Source: Mansonella perstans (Eukaryota > Nematoda > Chromadorea > Rhabditida > Onchocercidae). Taken from it: DNA of 64,000 nt. A model generated the notes under the pieces. It worked only from the letters and a program-made list of their open reading frames with translations, was not told the DNA's origin and made no database searches. This document shows positions 49,641-63,900 of the stretch, piece by piece. The stretch lies in assembly GCA_037074765.1 (NCBI GenBank), contig JBAMDO010000567.1:1-64000 (forward strand), given 5' to 3'. The position numbers were made by a program, and so were the translations under genes. The first letter of the stretch is position 1. Each line of letters opens with the position of its first letter.

Positions 49641-50121
49641 AATGAATTGATTTATCAGACACCAAACACAAAGACTATATTCCAACTGCTCATAAATTTG
49701 ATTATCTTTTATAGAATGAATTGGTTTAGAATTTCCTTAGAAAACAGTTAACTTTCACGAGCTTATTTATCTTATCAACAAATTCCTATATTAAAATATT
49801 TCGTTTTTCCGACATTCGTATCGAAAAGGTTTCCCATCATTATTAGCTTACTTCCTCTTCATTACCTCTTAGTTTTGCTTATAAAATTTGTAAAATTTCA
49901 TCAACTCTCTGGTAATTTTAATTTTGATTATCAAACATTAACTATGCATTCTGTTAATAGCCATTTTTCAATATTACGATCTCATACATTAAATATTCAA
50001 TTAATTGACGTGTCAACGGAAAGTGCTTGTCGCGAAAGTTGGGAAAATTAAAATAAATTTTATACAAATTCATAGGGAATGTTTTCCGTGATTCATCAGT
50101 TATCTCATTTTTTATTTGTAT

Positions 50122-50221
50122 GATTTACATTCCTTACAATTACTTCCCATATTTTTTTTGGCATTATCAATGATTTACATTCCATAGAATTACTTCCCCG
50201 TACTCTTTTGGCATTACCGAA
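50122..50221 (+). repeat. 50-bp tandem duplication
   Basis: GATTTACATTCC starts at 50122 and 50172; both copies continue through AATTACTTCCC and TTTTTTGGCATTA-like sequence with several mismatches. Confidence 0.85.
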
Positions 50222-50264
50222 ACTCATGTCTTCTTCTCTCAACTATCTTTTACCTTATCACATT

Positions 50265-50385
50265 ATGACCTTTGACCCATTGTATTAAATCATTAATCAT
50301 CTCATCTTCTCCCTTTATATAAAATGATTTATGGTCCGTTGTATTAACAGATCCATCCCATCTTCTCCCCCTATATAAACTGTTA
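50265..50385 (+). repeat. 59-bp imperfect tandem repeat with paired TATA-like boxes
   Basis: TTGTATTAA at 50280 and 50339 begins two related units, each with CATCTTCTCCC and then TATATAAA. The repeat therefore duplicates a promoter-like segment. Confidence 0.7.
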
Positions 50386-50639
50386 ATCTATTCACAATCA
50401 CCATTAACTGCTTTCATCATCTTCAAACTAGTTGGCATTAATCCAGCACTCCCTTTTATTATATCAATCTCTTTCTTATTCAATTTACTTCGTATTTTTA
50501 AATAAAAAGTTTAATTACGCAAGTTTGAGATATTCAATTATCCAACTTCGAGATGTTCCCACAACTCAATCCAATCATACAAATTCAATTCAACACAACT
50601 CAATTCAATGCACTATCCTCAGTGCAACATAAATTTCTC

Positions 50640-53600
50640 AAATACAAAAAAGTTTGTACTACAAAATTTTCTCGACAGTGCTTTCGTGCGAGAAATTTTA
50701 TCAAAACATAAATAATTACAAGATCATTTCCATTTTGATGCTTTAGAAAGAAAAAATTTTCTTCCTTATTGCAATATTGCACGTTTTGTGTTGCACTGAT
50801 ATAGAATTCATATTCTTATCGTCAAGTGTTTTTCAGGTTACTCAAAGGTCATATCAGCACAAGTGTAAATACATTTTATCAAAGAACTATTGAAATGTTA
50901 AATGCTTAGTTCTGATACAACGTTTACTGCACTTATTTGAAATAAAAGACAATCATCTTTTTATTGGAAACATATTTTACGTTTTTACGTTTCATATAGG
51001 CAAAAGATGTAGAAATTTATATGATTCACTGACCCATTGGAGTGGATTCGCTAAATCATGGAGTGTCCACTAAAATTCATTGGATTCTTTATAGCGATTC
51101 TATGCACTAATCTCTGGACTATGAAGAATTTTTATCATAAGAAATTCTTAACTAAGTATACAGATGTTTTCATTTCTCTTTTTTAAATCAGTGAGTAGCA
51201 ATTTCAGCAACTTTTTATCGATGACCGTATTGAGATAATCCCACTACAGTTATCAGTTTTGAGGGATATGATCAAATTTTTATGAGTAACATTTCTGGAA
51301 ATTCAAAAGCAATTACGTTGTAGTCAATGAGCAGAAACTGGAAAACAAAAAAAAAGAATATCTTTCAAATTGTCATTTAAATATTTAAATGTAATGAGTA
51401 TGGTAGTAGATAAGGATGAAATAAAAATTTCTATAGTGCTGTTTAGTGTGAAATAAAGTTATCAGTAATGATTGTATTATAAATTCACTCTTTGAAACAC
51501 ACAAATGTGATCAATTGTTATTTCTTGCCTAGCATAGCTTATACTAAAATTTTTAACTGTATGGATTAAAGCGATTATAATTTTTTGATAAATATGATAG
51601 TAGAGTGTCGCAAAATGGATAATTACAAAAGCTTATAAAATGTCAACACAATTTTATTGCCTATAAGAATTTGAATCGGAGAAGCTGTTAGATCAAGTTT
51701 TCATTTTAATCGAGTGATTTTGGATTTGATTTTTTATATTACAGGGATGGTTTGAGTTTTTGAAATTTACTTGAATTTTTTTTATGACTTTCAGTAGTGT
51801 TTTTGCATTTTGTATAATAATGTCGTAATATATTAGTGGTGCTCGAAAACATCTCTAAATTCGAGAATTTATAAATTTCAGATCATCATTTATTTTCTTC
51901 GTCGTAAATAAGAAAGAAATGTCATGCATGCTTAATTTTAAAAAATAAATTTAAAAAAAAAAATTTTCACCAAACTTTGGTAATTTTTCATATCCTTTTT
52001 TATTTTTGGTTCTGTTCGAGATTGAGAAACATAGCGATGATCTCAAATCTTTTTAAAGTGCTCTCTTATTTATAGTACTTTGTACAGCCTTTTCACATCG
52101 TCTCTTTAGATAAAGAAAAAAAGAGGAAGCGAATTTGAAATCATAGCTGTAATCAAGAAGTGTAAAAATTTCCTACTTCTTTTTTAAATGGCCAGACAGT
52201 CCGTGTGGATTTCTTTTCCTCTACACTCTTTCTAAGTTTCATTTCATTTCTTTATCTTTCAGCAATGATTAGTTTGCCTTAAAAACAGACTCGGTGAAAA
52301 TGCAACAGTACGAAACTATTGCTATTTCTGACTGAAATTCTTGTCTTTTTTCATGTTAGACTTTCTCTAAACATTTGCAAATTTGTCTACGACCGCCCAT
52401 ACTCACAGAAAATTATTTTTTTTTTTTTAGAAAAGTATCTCAATTTTTGCTGCCTCATTTAATTTTTGCAAAATTTTATTGTAGCACCGGTAGTTGTAAA
52501 AACAATACTGCTATTTTTATAAGTACTTTTTTTCGAACTTTTATAAGTAATAAATAATGCATCTGGCCAGTAGAAATCAGTAGCAACGACAACATAAGTG
52601 GTTCTTAATCAGTTTAATCAAATCTTTATAATCCGTTTCAAGTAATTAGTTAAAATAAAGTTCTTTTTTTCTGATTAGCAATTCAATCTAAGTTGCAGCT
52701 GCCGTGAGTTCAGTGCATCTAATCTCGTTTGACTTATTTATGAAGCACAAGCACTATCAACTATCTTAGCTTTTCTAAACAACAATGACATGAAAAAATC
52801 AGGCTGAGTAGTTTCAGCGTGGTAGCAAAATGGTTTTCATTGACTTAAGAAACTAATATTCGTCTGAAACAGAAGGCATGGCCTTTGTTTGTCACTCAAG
52901 ATTTTCTTTCAACATGTCATTCATCCATACAGTGCTCTGCTTTAAATAAAAGTGTCTATTTGAAGAGGCTGTACTTAACGAATAAAGAGCTTACTTTTAT
53001 AAATTTCAAAAATTGACATTGATAAAAAAGTTTACATATATTTATCCGCATGTCTAGATAGCAAAATTAGTGTCATCTACTTTATTGATTCGTCGCAAAT
53101 TTTCCTCACGTTGAATTATCAACAATGAGCCTTTCATCAGAGCTGCAGTTTTGAGGACAACAAATTTCTCATTTCTTTCAGTAGTAATTCATTAAATTTC
53201 GTAAAAAAATTTTCCAATTTTGAACATATCATACAATTTTGCTCTTTTCCTTATTTTAATGGATGTTTTTCTACTTGGAAAAACAAAAATTATGAAAAAG
53301 AAACGTTTCAAAAGCACAAAAGGATTGACAAAGTAGTTGCAATTGCTTTGTTCCTCAAACACACACAGACTGACACACATATTGGTTGCCAATAGATTAG
53401 AATTTAAAATATTTGTAATTTTTGTTTAGTCTAGCTATTAGTTCATCAATAAGTTATGGATAGTTCAAGTTATCTAGATCTCGCTGACAAACTAATTAGC
53501 TACTTTAAGCTTTCAGATGTATGCTTTTATTTTTCCCTAGAGGTTTTACTCCAAGTTAAATTTAAATACTAATGAAAAATTTTAATTTGCTCCTAAATAA

Positions 53601-56600
53601 TTTTGATCTGCTAATTGAAACTGAAACTATCATTCACTATAATCTTAATTCCAATAAATCATACGTTATGTATTATTTATGTTAATTAGTATGATGCAAA
53701 GTACATGTAATGACGCATTTTCTCGACTCATCCATATAATAATAATTAATGGCTTGCAATTTTGAATCATTAGTGCTTTAGTGTAAGCATTTCTTACAAA
53801 TAGATAATCATATAAATGTTTTTCGATTGTACAATTTTTCAATTTTTACTTATTTCAATCAAATTTTGATACATTTCAATGTCGCCTCATTTCGTGTATG
53901 CATTGCACTATCAAAATCCCAATATAACAGATTCAGCACATTACATTTCATGCATTCTATTGCAATCTGCAGTACAAATCTCCGATTTATTAATGATCGT
54001 ACAGATTTTTGGCCGTGATTTGAAACTGGGAAAATTGATGGAAATGATCTTGCCTATCAAAACCGTCTTTGTCGCATTTTCTATCTCATAAATCATTTTA
54101 CTTTTTTGCAGTTGCCATAACAAAATATTAAAAATTTCAAGTTTTGAATTGATTCCTAAAATAGAACGTTGCAAAAATTTGTCAATCTGACGTAAAGTTA
54201 AAAATTTGAACAAAGGCAATTTATGATTCTCACTGATCATTGTTATATGCAATTACTACAAAAGCGATAATTTTCCATGAAAATGGCCTCAGTGAGCCTT
54301 AAAACTGCAATAAAACTGCTGTTCTGTTTTTAGTCTATTCTAGCTCAGCATAAGTAAAGAAAGCCCAGAAAAAAAGGAAGTGTTCTGTTAATTACTCAAA
54401 AGTCTAGTCCTTATTATCTGAAGGTTTCTTGAATTAATTCTGAAGTGCAGCAAAATGTGTCCATTTCGAAATTTATACATAGTTCTTTTTGAAATTCATC
54501 GTAATCATACCAATGATATTGAAAATGATTGCAAAATCACTTCTTCGCAAAATTTCGATTTATTACGGGCAAATGAAAATGAAAAAAACTTGCTTCCATG
54601 ATTATTTCCTTTCCATTTCCGGTCATCGTTTGGATGACAAATATATTTTCACATTATTTTGTTTTATTGAATTTTTTTTTTGATCTCATTTTTGATGTAA
54701 GAAACTTCTTATCACTTGATTCCTGAAGCTTTCTTCTCAACTGTCATCTTTTTTTTTTAGGTTGTTAATCGATTTTGATTTTTTTAAAATACATTTTGCC
54801 ATTGTTTTTGTATTTCTGATCAATGGTTCAATTGCATGAAAAAAGTTCAAAATTAGAATAAATTAAATCTAAAGAGTGTATTTACCGGCTGCTTAACGCT
54901 ATTTATCATTAATTTTTCTAATAAATATATCTCTTTCCCCATATAAATCATTCATCGGAAAGAACATGTTTGATTATCTACAAATGTTTCTTTTTACGCA
55001 ATGTTATTTGAAATAAAATGTTTGCATACAAAGCGCTGCTGTCTAAAATGTACCTATCATATGAATTCGATTTGTGAAATTTTCATACGTATTTTAAACC
55101 CGTTTTCAGATTTGAACATCTTATTCTTTTAAATGAACTCTTTTTAGTTTTTAAAAACCCGGAACTTTTCATATCTGTTCCAAAAAATTGAGTTTTTAGA
55201 AGGTCATTTAGAATTTTATCGGTAAAATATGGCCTGATTGTAAAGGAAGAAGGAAAGGAAATGCAGTTGGCCTAGAAAGAGTTGTTTGCAACACTTACCT
55301 CAGAGGGATGTTTCTCTAGCAAAGAACACTTGAAAATCAATTGGAACAAGAAAAAGTATAAAGGATTAAATTTTCTTTTAAAGCGCTGTGTCAACTGCGT
55401 GAAGGTCCATAATATCCTGGAATTTATCTATTTGCTTTTCTTCCTTTGCATTATTTCTTCAGTATTAAAAGTTGTTGTCTGTAGTCTCATAGTTTTTTTT
55501 CTAACTCAAAAAAAAAATTTTTTTATTTATTCAAATAGTTCAAGTTTTTTTTATTTATTCAAATACATCGAGAAATTTGGCGAAATTCGGAAGCTCTTAA
55601 ACTACTTCTTTATACTTTTCTTATCTAATCACTTGTAAGTAAAAAAAGTATCACGCGAGAATCTAAAATCAAATTGAACTAAAATCTAAAATCAATTGAA
55701 TGTGACTTCACGCTCTTTCATGGAGATGAACATGTCCTATGATTCTCGAAAAAATGTGCGTTTGACGGTAGGAATTTGAGGAGGAAAGGAACTAAAAAAT
55801 TGGTTATTCGTGTATTAAATTTCCAGCAGCGATCGCATCACAATGAATTCTTTTCTGTTAGTTTGAATTTGAATAATGGAAAATTCTCAGGTTTGAAAAT
55901 ATTTTTGGACAGATGTAGTCGGACAGTTGCTACACTGCTTGTAATGATATCAGGGAACGATGAGGGACTCAAAAAGTTTTGTTCTTTTTAGGAAAAACTA
56001 TGTTCTTTCTATTTGCAATAAAATATTCAATGTAGTGAGATTTAAAAGGCAAAAAAAGCTTTCCTCAAAAAAACAGATAATTTTGTTGACCTGATGATCT
56101 TTAGAATTGCTCTCCGAAAGTGCAAAAAAACTTTTTAAAGTGATTCTAAAACAATTCCGGTTTTGTTTCCGAAAAAAGTTTTTCTGTAATTTTTCACGAA
56201 GCATTGATTGCTTTTCTCTTTTGCTTTCACTTTATTCTTTCATCAAAAGTGATTCACATTTGAAATGTTTTTTTTACATTTTTGATTTTTGAAATCAGCC
56301 AGCCCAGCTCAAGTGTAAATGCACAGCACACACTCAACCTCAGAAAACAATTATAAAACGCGCCTTGCCTTTCTTGTTTTGTGTAAAGCGGCATGAAATC
56401 ATTTTTGTTCCAATGATTATTTAAACCGAAGAAGATTTCAGGCTTGATATCTGTCATATTGATAGATATACTTGTCTATGTTCCGTGTCTATTTGTGTGT
56501 GTGTATTACATGCATGTGTGATGCATATGTATCCGTGTATTTGTCCGCAAATATTTACCTTTAGAATCATTTTCATTATGATTAAAAAGTTCTCATTAAT

Positions 56601-58057
56601 TGCCTTATAGCAAATTAGATTGCAAGGAAACTGTAAAGTATGCGGAATGTATGGCAAATGATGTTTTGAATGCTTACTTTTCTTCTCCAAAATAATTGTC
56701 CTCGGCTATTTTGAGGGGGGAAAAGAGTTTTGGTGAAATAGCTTTAAGAATTATCCGTTCAAATTCCAATAATAAAATTTTTTTTAAATGAAACAAACAA
56801 TTACGCCAAATGATTGATTTTGTTCCAATGTAATCAAATCTAACTCGGTCATCTCTTTTAACAAAATGCGAAACACATATTTATCTATTAAGGTACAAAG
56901 TATTTTATCTCATCAATAGCAGCAACATGACATTCTATAATGGTGAAAAGCACTGGTGAAGACGATCCGCAGTCTGCGTGACCGGTGCAAAAGTTCATAC
57001 AAGCTAAAAAACATTTTGAAAAATTTTTTGGGTGGCCGAAGAAAGGTAAATGAGAATGGAATATTTTTAATGATTACTTGAAGATACCCAAATTAAGAGA
57101 CTAGAGATTCAATAGTCAAAAGATATTTGCTTGATTATTGATATGATTTCTATAAAATCGTTCTGCTCAGTATTGGAATTTTATTATCTGGTTTGAGTTG
57201 CAGATCGCTCCATTTCCACCCATGAGTAAACTTCAGGATTGACAGCAATTTTATAGGGTTTATACAGCTGTTGAATGTATATTTGCGATTCTCAATGTGA
57301 AGTGAGGCATTTACATGCAGGAGTGGAAAGTACTAATACATATCTATTCCGAACATTTCGCCTAACCATCGAGCAATTTTTCTCATCCATTCTTCGCTTA
57401 TTACATCCAAAAAACTTACTCAGGTTGATTTCCTATATATCTAATATCAGCATTTCCATGTGACAACTTTCAGAAAGTGTCGCATGCAAAAAGCGGAAAT
57501 TAGAAATATATGCAGTTTTTGATTGGCCGGTTTAGCAAATATACTCTTTCATATTTCATTTTCTTCGCTAAGATTTTTAGTTGTCTGGAAGTAACGATTT
57601 TCCTTGATCCAGAAACTCTGTTTGAAATTAATTAATGTTCTATAAATATGACTTGAACAAGGATGCCAAATCAGTGTCCAAAAAATATTGTTGAATTACT
57701 TCATTCTGGTTTTTCTTTTGACAAATCTATTAAGAACAATTCTTTAGTTTTTAAAGTGTTGATAACCATGTCAATTTAAAGTAATAGAGCAAAAGTAATA
57801 CAACTGAAGCATTGAAGAAATGTGAAAATTTTGAAACTGATCTTTTCAGACAGTTGATGCGAACTGCCGAAGCAGCAGCCAATTCATCCTGGACAAAAGT
57901 AATTTGCAAGTGAGGAAGAGCTATTACAGCAGTAAACATTTCTTCATCAATAAAAGCAAGAAAAGTGCCAGAACCTTGTTCAACAGATTCCAAAATAAGA
58001 GATACTGTAGCTAGTACTAAAATCCTTAAATAAATATTCAAAGTATCCAAACACTCA
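50640..58057. other. gene-poor stretch, weak exon-like pieces near its end
   Basis: Nothing is supported from 50.6 to 56.9 kb; the longer frames (55282-55638, 118 codons; 53941-54252) are rich in F, L, I, N, K and S. Near the right end are exon-like pieces that could be 5' exons of the zinc-finger gene: 56941-56979 (MVKSTGEDDPQSA), about 57322-57422 (ESTNTYLFRTFRLTIEQ), and 57849-57917 (QLMRTAEAAANSSWTKVIC). They could not be joined in phase. A 99-codon minus frame at 57751-58050 overlaps the last one. Confidence 0.35.
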
Positions 58058-58081
58058 TTGACTGTAAACGTTCCGAATATA

Positions 58082-60858
58082 ATGGATCCACAACAACAGC
58101 AACTACTGGCAGAAATTCTACAACAACCCGACCAGAAAATTTTAGACTTGAAAGAATATCAGGCGACACTAGAACTGCTACAGCAGCAAATCTTAGTTCC
58201 CGAGACAATGGATAACAATTTTTGGTTCGCGTTACTTTCCATGCAACGAAATGGATCAGCATATCCTAGCTTTATGCAGAATCTGAATTCTTCTATTATC
58301 TCCGCAGCTCCTATTTGCAGAAATCAGATTTTCTCTGGATTCAGTTCAATGATGAACACAAATTATCTTCCAGCAGCTGAGTCCTCCACAACGTCACTGC
58401 TGAATATTCCATTCGCTGACGAAATGGCGAGTTTTCCGGCAGTAGACGAATCGCAGAAAAAATCACATTTTTCAAAGCAAACGTGGCAGAATGTCATGCG
58501 ACATCAAGAAATGCAATTATCACAGTTGACAACACAACACCAACAAGTACCGTCGGTCTCACGCATCATGAAAAGACGAATTTCAGAATCTCTGCAGCAA
58601 CAACAAGAACAACATCAAGAAGGAATGGAAAGCACTCAAACGACAGTAATCAAGCGAGCTAAAGTAATCGTGATCAAACCGGAAGACAAGCAACCTACAC
58701 CTTGCTGTTCTTCTAGTTCGTTTCAATGTCACATTTGTTAAATTTTAAACTTTCCAGTTCTTCCAGTTAAAATAATCGTACTGTACTATGAGAAAAACGT
58801 AAGTGTCGGGATTTTAACAATTTCATTTCATTTCGTTTACATAATTTAAACTGATTAATAATCAGAAAGAAATTCTAAAGAAAAATTCTCGACTAAAATT
58901 TATTTACTGGCCACTAACATTTCGACATTATTTGAATAAACTGTAAATTTACAACTAATTTTTTCTGAAAATATGAATTTTCAGAACGAAAATTATTCGC
59001 TGTACAATATTCGCTGTTTATTTTATAATTGCATTTGTAATAATCTTGGTTTATAGATGATTCTAGCAAAATCTCAACCATTAAAAGAGTGGATCGGTCG
59101 CAGGAAAAGATCAAAAAAATTGGTAATAACATTTATGGGAAACGGAAAGGTAGAAATATTAAATATGATGTTGAGAGTCATAACGATGAGGTAGGGAATG
59201 ATGGTGAAGGTGAAGATGGTGAAGATGTACAATACGTAGATGTGGAAAGTGTTGACGAAAAATTGGATACTAAAGAACAGAAGAAGGCACTGATCGAATT
59301 CTACCGGAAAGTTAAAGCAATCCGGATGAGGTATTATATTATTTTTAGGAAAAAATATAATTCAGTTTACGATGATTGTAAAGATATTTTACCTTTTCAA
59401 GAAGTAAAGGAAAAAGATCACTTGAGGAAAGGATAGATCGATCGATCTGTTTTTCTTCAGTTATGACAGAGAGGATTTGTTGATCTGTCAGATGTGTGAA
59501 CAGAAAGTACAAAATTCCGATTCGCTAATACTAATTCATTTATATGGACATGCTGAGGTAATGCCATATCGGTGTAAAATGTGTGGCGCTAGTGAATGTC
59601 AGCTAGAAAGGATTTATGCTCATATCAAACAGGGACATCCCAACAAGGTCAACTTATTTATTAAAAAAGATTTTTTTTTTTAAATTCTGCAGCCTTTATA
59701 ATACTTTAATAAAAATGCATACTCAACATGAAATAAAATACGGAACAAATTGAAATATTATTTTCTTCACTACAAAGGACAATCTCCAACAGTATCATTA
59801 TAGGATCCATCATTAACTTATGAAAATCGACGAAATATGGCTCAACTAATATCTTTGTTACGGACATGTTTTCCGCGGAATATTACCAAAACAAAAGCAG
59901 CATATTCTGATGTGCGTTTCTTAATCTATCGTGTTTATCACAAAGGAACAATGTTTAACATCACAATAATACTAAATTACTCTATTTGTTGGACGTTACC
60001 AAGCAGAAATTTATAATAGTAGTAAAGTGGAAAAGACCAACTACAGAATCGCACTTCTTATCAAAAGAGTGATGATAACAGTAATAGATATTGTAATAAC
60101 ACATTGTAGTAATAACTGCGCAGAAAAATTCTAAATGATACTTCATTCAGCGGAATCGCTTTAATTAATATGAATTAAAATAGTTGAATCAATTAAAAGC
60201 ATTTAAATAATTGAAGATGAGAAAGCTTTTTTTAAACTATACGATCAGAAGTCATTTTGTTCTAGCTGATTGATAGAATATGTGCGGTAGCAAAGGAGAA
60301 ATCAGTAGCAAAATTGACGTGTATGGTTTGCTTTAGAAAAATTTCAACGCGAAAGAAGTCATTAATGCGTCATGCTCAAACTCATCTCCATTACAGGTTT
60401 ATTTCAAGCCATCGTTCCAAATAAGTGGTTTATTTTAATTACTTATCTGTAATAAAAAAATGAAAATTTTTGAATAACAGAATAAATTTCCATAATTCTC
60501 AGAAATCTATAATGATAGTGAAATTAATTGTTTGAAATTTAGCGATGCAATGAAAGTGTTAGACTTAATAATCATCGTCCTGCAATCACTTTAACATATC
60601 CTCTGATCAAATCAGCTTTGCGGTTGAAATGTAGTTAAATCTGATTATGATAAAATTATACAGCAGAAATGCTACAGATGCAGAGAATGTGGTATCATAT
60701 TGTTCGATGCAGCAACTATCATTGAACACTGTACAGAAAAGCACTACATCGTGAAGCCACAGCGCACTACTCATTACGATTCATGCGTCAACACTTCCGA
60801 GAAAAGAGAAATTGCGCTGAAGAATTGCTTCGGCAATATTATGGGTGAAAATTCATGA
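58082..60858 (+). CDS. C2H2 zinc-finger protein with Q-rich N-terminus
   Basis: Exons 58082-58736, 59057-59330, 59461-59647, 60266-60396 and 60678-60858 join in phase to 475 aa. The first 218 residues are glutamine- and serine-rich (DPQQQQLLAEILQQPDQ, further Q-runs, then a basic IKRAKVIVIK), as in activation or scaffold regions. An acidic E/D/G stretch is at ~250-285. Four C2H2 fingers follow: C319/C322-H336/H340, C348/C351-H364/H369, C391/C394-H408/H412 and C417/C420-H433/H438. The last is split by an intron just before C417. It is probably a nuclear DNA-binding regulator, but I recognise no orthologue. An ATG 24 bases upstream (58058) is in frame. Other 5' exons may exist. A poly(A) signal AATAAA is at 60925-60930. 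Confidence 0.78.
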
Positions 60859-60930
60859 AAAAAAGAATGGACGAAAACTTGTAATTCGATATCTTTTCTA
60901 TAATTTCAGTGTGATTTAATTATAAATAAA

Positions 60931-63900
60931 ACATTGTGATCCAATTTTTGATTATATCAGTGAAATAAATTAGCTCATTCCTTTCCTGATTCATTTGGCT
61001 AAAATAACGTATGCTTGTTTCGCTTATTCGTTTACTTTCCCAAGTTCTTTCAAATTTCAATTAAGGTAAGTACACTGCTTCAATAATTATTTCACAGTTT
61101 TGCAAGAATGAAAAAAAAATCGTTTCACTTTAATGGGACGAAAAGCTTTCATTGATAAAAAAAATTCACGTATTAACATGTAAATCTGATGAAATAACTA
61201 AACATTCAAGAACCAAACAAAATTGTAAAATTTTTTAAAATTTCTGAAAAATTTATGAATAAGAAATATGTTTTTTGTTCATACAACAACAATAAGAGAT
61301 ACAGTAATTAAGTAACAAAGCTTATCATCAAAGCAATTAAAAGTATGAACAATTTGTTTACCTTCCAACATCTGTTCTTTCTCTTACTTCCTCCAACTTG
61401 TTTACCTTTTATCTATTTAATTATTCTGCAGAAATTTTTACACTGCAACAGCTGAATTAGATGATATTTTTTGTTATCATGTGTATTTTTTAATAAGCAG
61501 ACTTGCTAAGAAAGTTGAATTTAAATTCTAGCTCAAGATATTTCAATTAAGACTAAATTTTTAACTGCATGAAATGTTTAAAAAAAAAGAATTTACTAAG
61601 CAGGTATAAAACATTCGTTTGTAGCAGCTTAAAAGTATTGAATTTTTTTCTAGTTTAATTACACCAATAAATAATTAACAATTTTTTTCGGAAGATGGGG
61701 CGGTAATTAAATAATTTAAAATTTAAAGACATCAGGTAAAATGTAGTAATTGTAGTCATCGCGTTAATGTGAAAATTTGTTCGTTTTTCTGATTTCTCCT
61801 TTTTCTGCTGTCATTTTATTTCAAACAAATTTAAAATGCAACTAAAACAAACCACTCAAAGAGAACATTATCTAAAGCGCATCGAATTTTATAAATAAAA
61901 AAATTGAATAGCACGATATTTGTGACATAGAAATCGAAAACTTTTCATTTAAAGCGTGTAGTTTGTAAATATTTTGGAAAAAGTTGCGCCAAAGAATGTA
62001 AATATCCCATCTCTAGCACTTCTTGATGCAGATAACAGAATTTGGTCGAATGTTGAAATTATTGTTAACAATTAAAATAGTTTCAATTTATTCAACTAAT
62101 TAAGCAAAAATATGCAAGTATTCTTCAATAAAAAGTGACCAAACATCTGTTTGCTTACTATATTAATTAAAAATACGAAAAAGTTTTGATGTTGAGAAAA
62201 AGTTTTATTACGAAAAAGCAAATTAAGAGATGAATTGCTTAACTCTTAGTTTTAGATAAAAACTTTATATCATAAAAATATAAAAGTCGGTGGTCACTCG
62301 GAGAAGTGACCTGTCGTCGCCTTTTATAATTTGGTTTCAAATACTGATAGAAGAAACTGCAAAGTTCTGTTCTTAGTCCCTTATGCAATTCCCAAAACTT
62401 GCTAATCATGCAAGAGAGCATAAAAGACTTTTTTGCATATGAAATAAGTTTGCATACTGCAAGATTAGCTATATTTATTAGAGCTTTAGTTTTTACCGTG
62501 GAAACTGATTCTTTTTTGAAAATTGGACAAAACTGGTCTAAAGATTTTTGACAATATACCAAAGTAGCAACAAAAATACATCCTTACCCAAAATGTTTGA
62601 GTACAGTTTGAAAGAAATAATGCTTAGGATATAAAATAAAAATTACTTTGAGAAAATTACTTAAAAATTAGTTTTATATAATAAAAATTACTTAAAAACT
62701 ACTTTGTAAACAAATTGCAAGGAAATAAAATTTTGTAAAATCAGTGGTAATTTCTGAAAAATTAGTGTTAAGAAAAATACGACAAAGCTATGTGTGGAAA
62801 CAATCGAAAAACTTGTAATGTTGTCTAGAGAAGAAAAGTTGAAATTTTGCATTCTGCTAGCCTTAAATTTGTAATCAGAACTAGTGAGTTTTCATGAAAA
62901 CTTAGACACTCCTTTTTCACTTTCTCATTTCGTTTATACATATGCAAAGCATTCTTCTCGTCAATTTTTGAGAGGCATCCTAAAAAAACAAAACTTTGTT
63001 AAACTTATTAGGATAACTAAGCGGAATTTTTCTCTTTACTTTCTTCTCGTTGTTTGAAATATTTTTTTCTTCTTTTGTAAGGAAATTTCTTCAGAACTCT
63101 ACTTGAAATTTTATTATCTTGGTATGAAAGTAATTGGTTCAGCACTTTTACCTCGGTCAACTTGGATCCAAGGAATTCTATGTATTGGACCGATAAAGCT
63201 CCTTAGGTGACATTTAAGCAGCTATCAAAAGACTTGCAACATCTTAATGATATTTTTAGTAAGGTCAATTAAATAATTTCCAATTCCATAGGCCATTTTA
63301 AGGTAATTCTTTCCAGAGATGATAATCAAAAATTAATCTAACACTTGCTTAAGTTATAGCAATTCTTTTTTTTTGGATGAAAAGTGTTGTACTGGATAAG
63401 TTTTAACAGAAAAGTTAGCCTTAACTTCAAGTAAGTATTTTTTCTTTCATTCAAATTTCTTCATAAGACGGTATTACATTTCAAAGGTGCGTATGAATCA
63501 TTGTTGATATTCATTCCTATTTCTTTTCTACTTCACTCTTCAAGAATGTCCTAAATTAGATTTGTAAGATTTGAAAGGTTATTGTAAGATTAAAAAATGA
63601 CCCAAATTGAAATTTAATAAGCAATAGATAAGTGTGAACAGTAATTGTTTCTCATCATTGTAATGCATATAATATCAGTGCTCAACAAAAATTGCTAAAC
63701 ATTTTAGGCACAAATTTTTTTTTTTTTTTTTTTCATTCAACAATTTTATTTTTGGATAAATAAACAAAAAATTGCTTGAATCTCTCAATATTTGTTATGC
63801 TATTTCAAAATAAAACATTTGCTTCAGTGCAGATGTTTTTGTTAACATACAATTCTCATATTTAAATTTAAAAAAAAAAAAAAAAAATTAGAGAAAATTT

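Larger units (their letters stand above)
49990..50620 (+). mobile_element. LTR-like block, possible solo LTR
   Basis: The order of elements resembles an LTR: duplicated upstream units, two TATA-like boxes (CTTTATATAAAA near 50313 and CCTATATAAACT near 50370), a poly(A) signal AATAAA near 50503, then a CAATTCAA/CAACTCAA-rich tail at 50560-50610. The tail recalls the CAACTCAA repeats near 19985-20020, which lie before the primer-binding-like site there. No coding region and no second LTR were seen, so a solo LTR is inferred. Confidence 0.35.

Noticed and set aside
55282..55638. 118-codon plus-strand frame
   Set aside because: Dominated by F, L, I, K, N and S with a long hydrophobic run from T-rich DNA; no splice or family support.
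57751..58050. 99-codon minus frame with a signal-peptide-like start
   Set aside because: Starts only 8-32 bases from the zinc-finger start on the other strand and overlaps a plus-strand exon-like piece; strand undecided.
62239..62562. 107-codon minus-strand frame
   Set aside because: No recognised domain and no neighbouring exon; could be real but cannot be supported from sequence alone.
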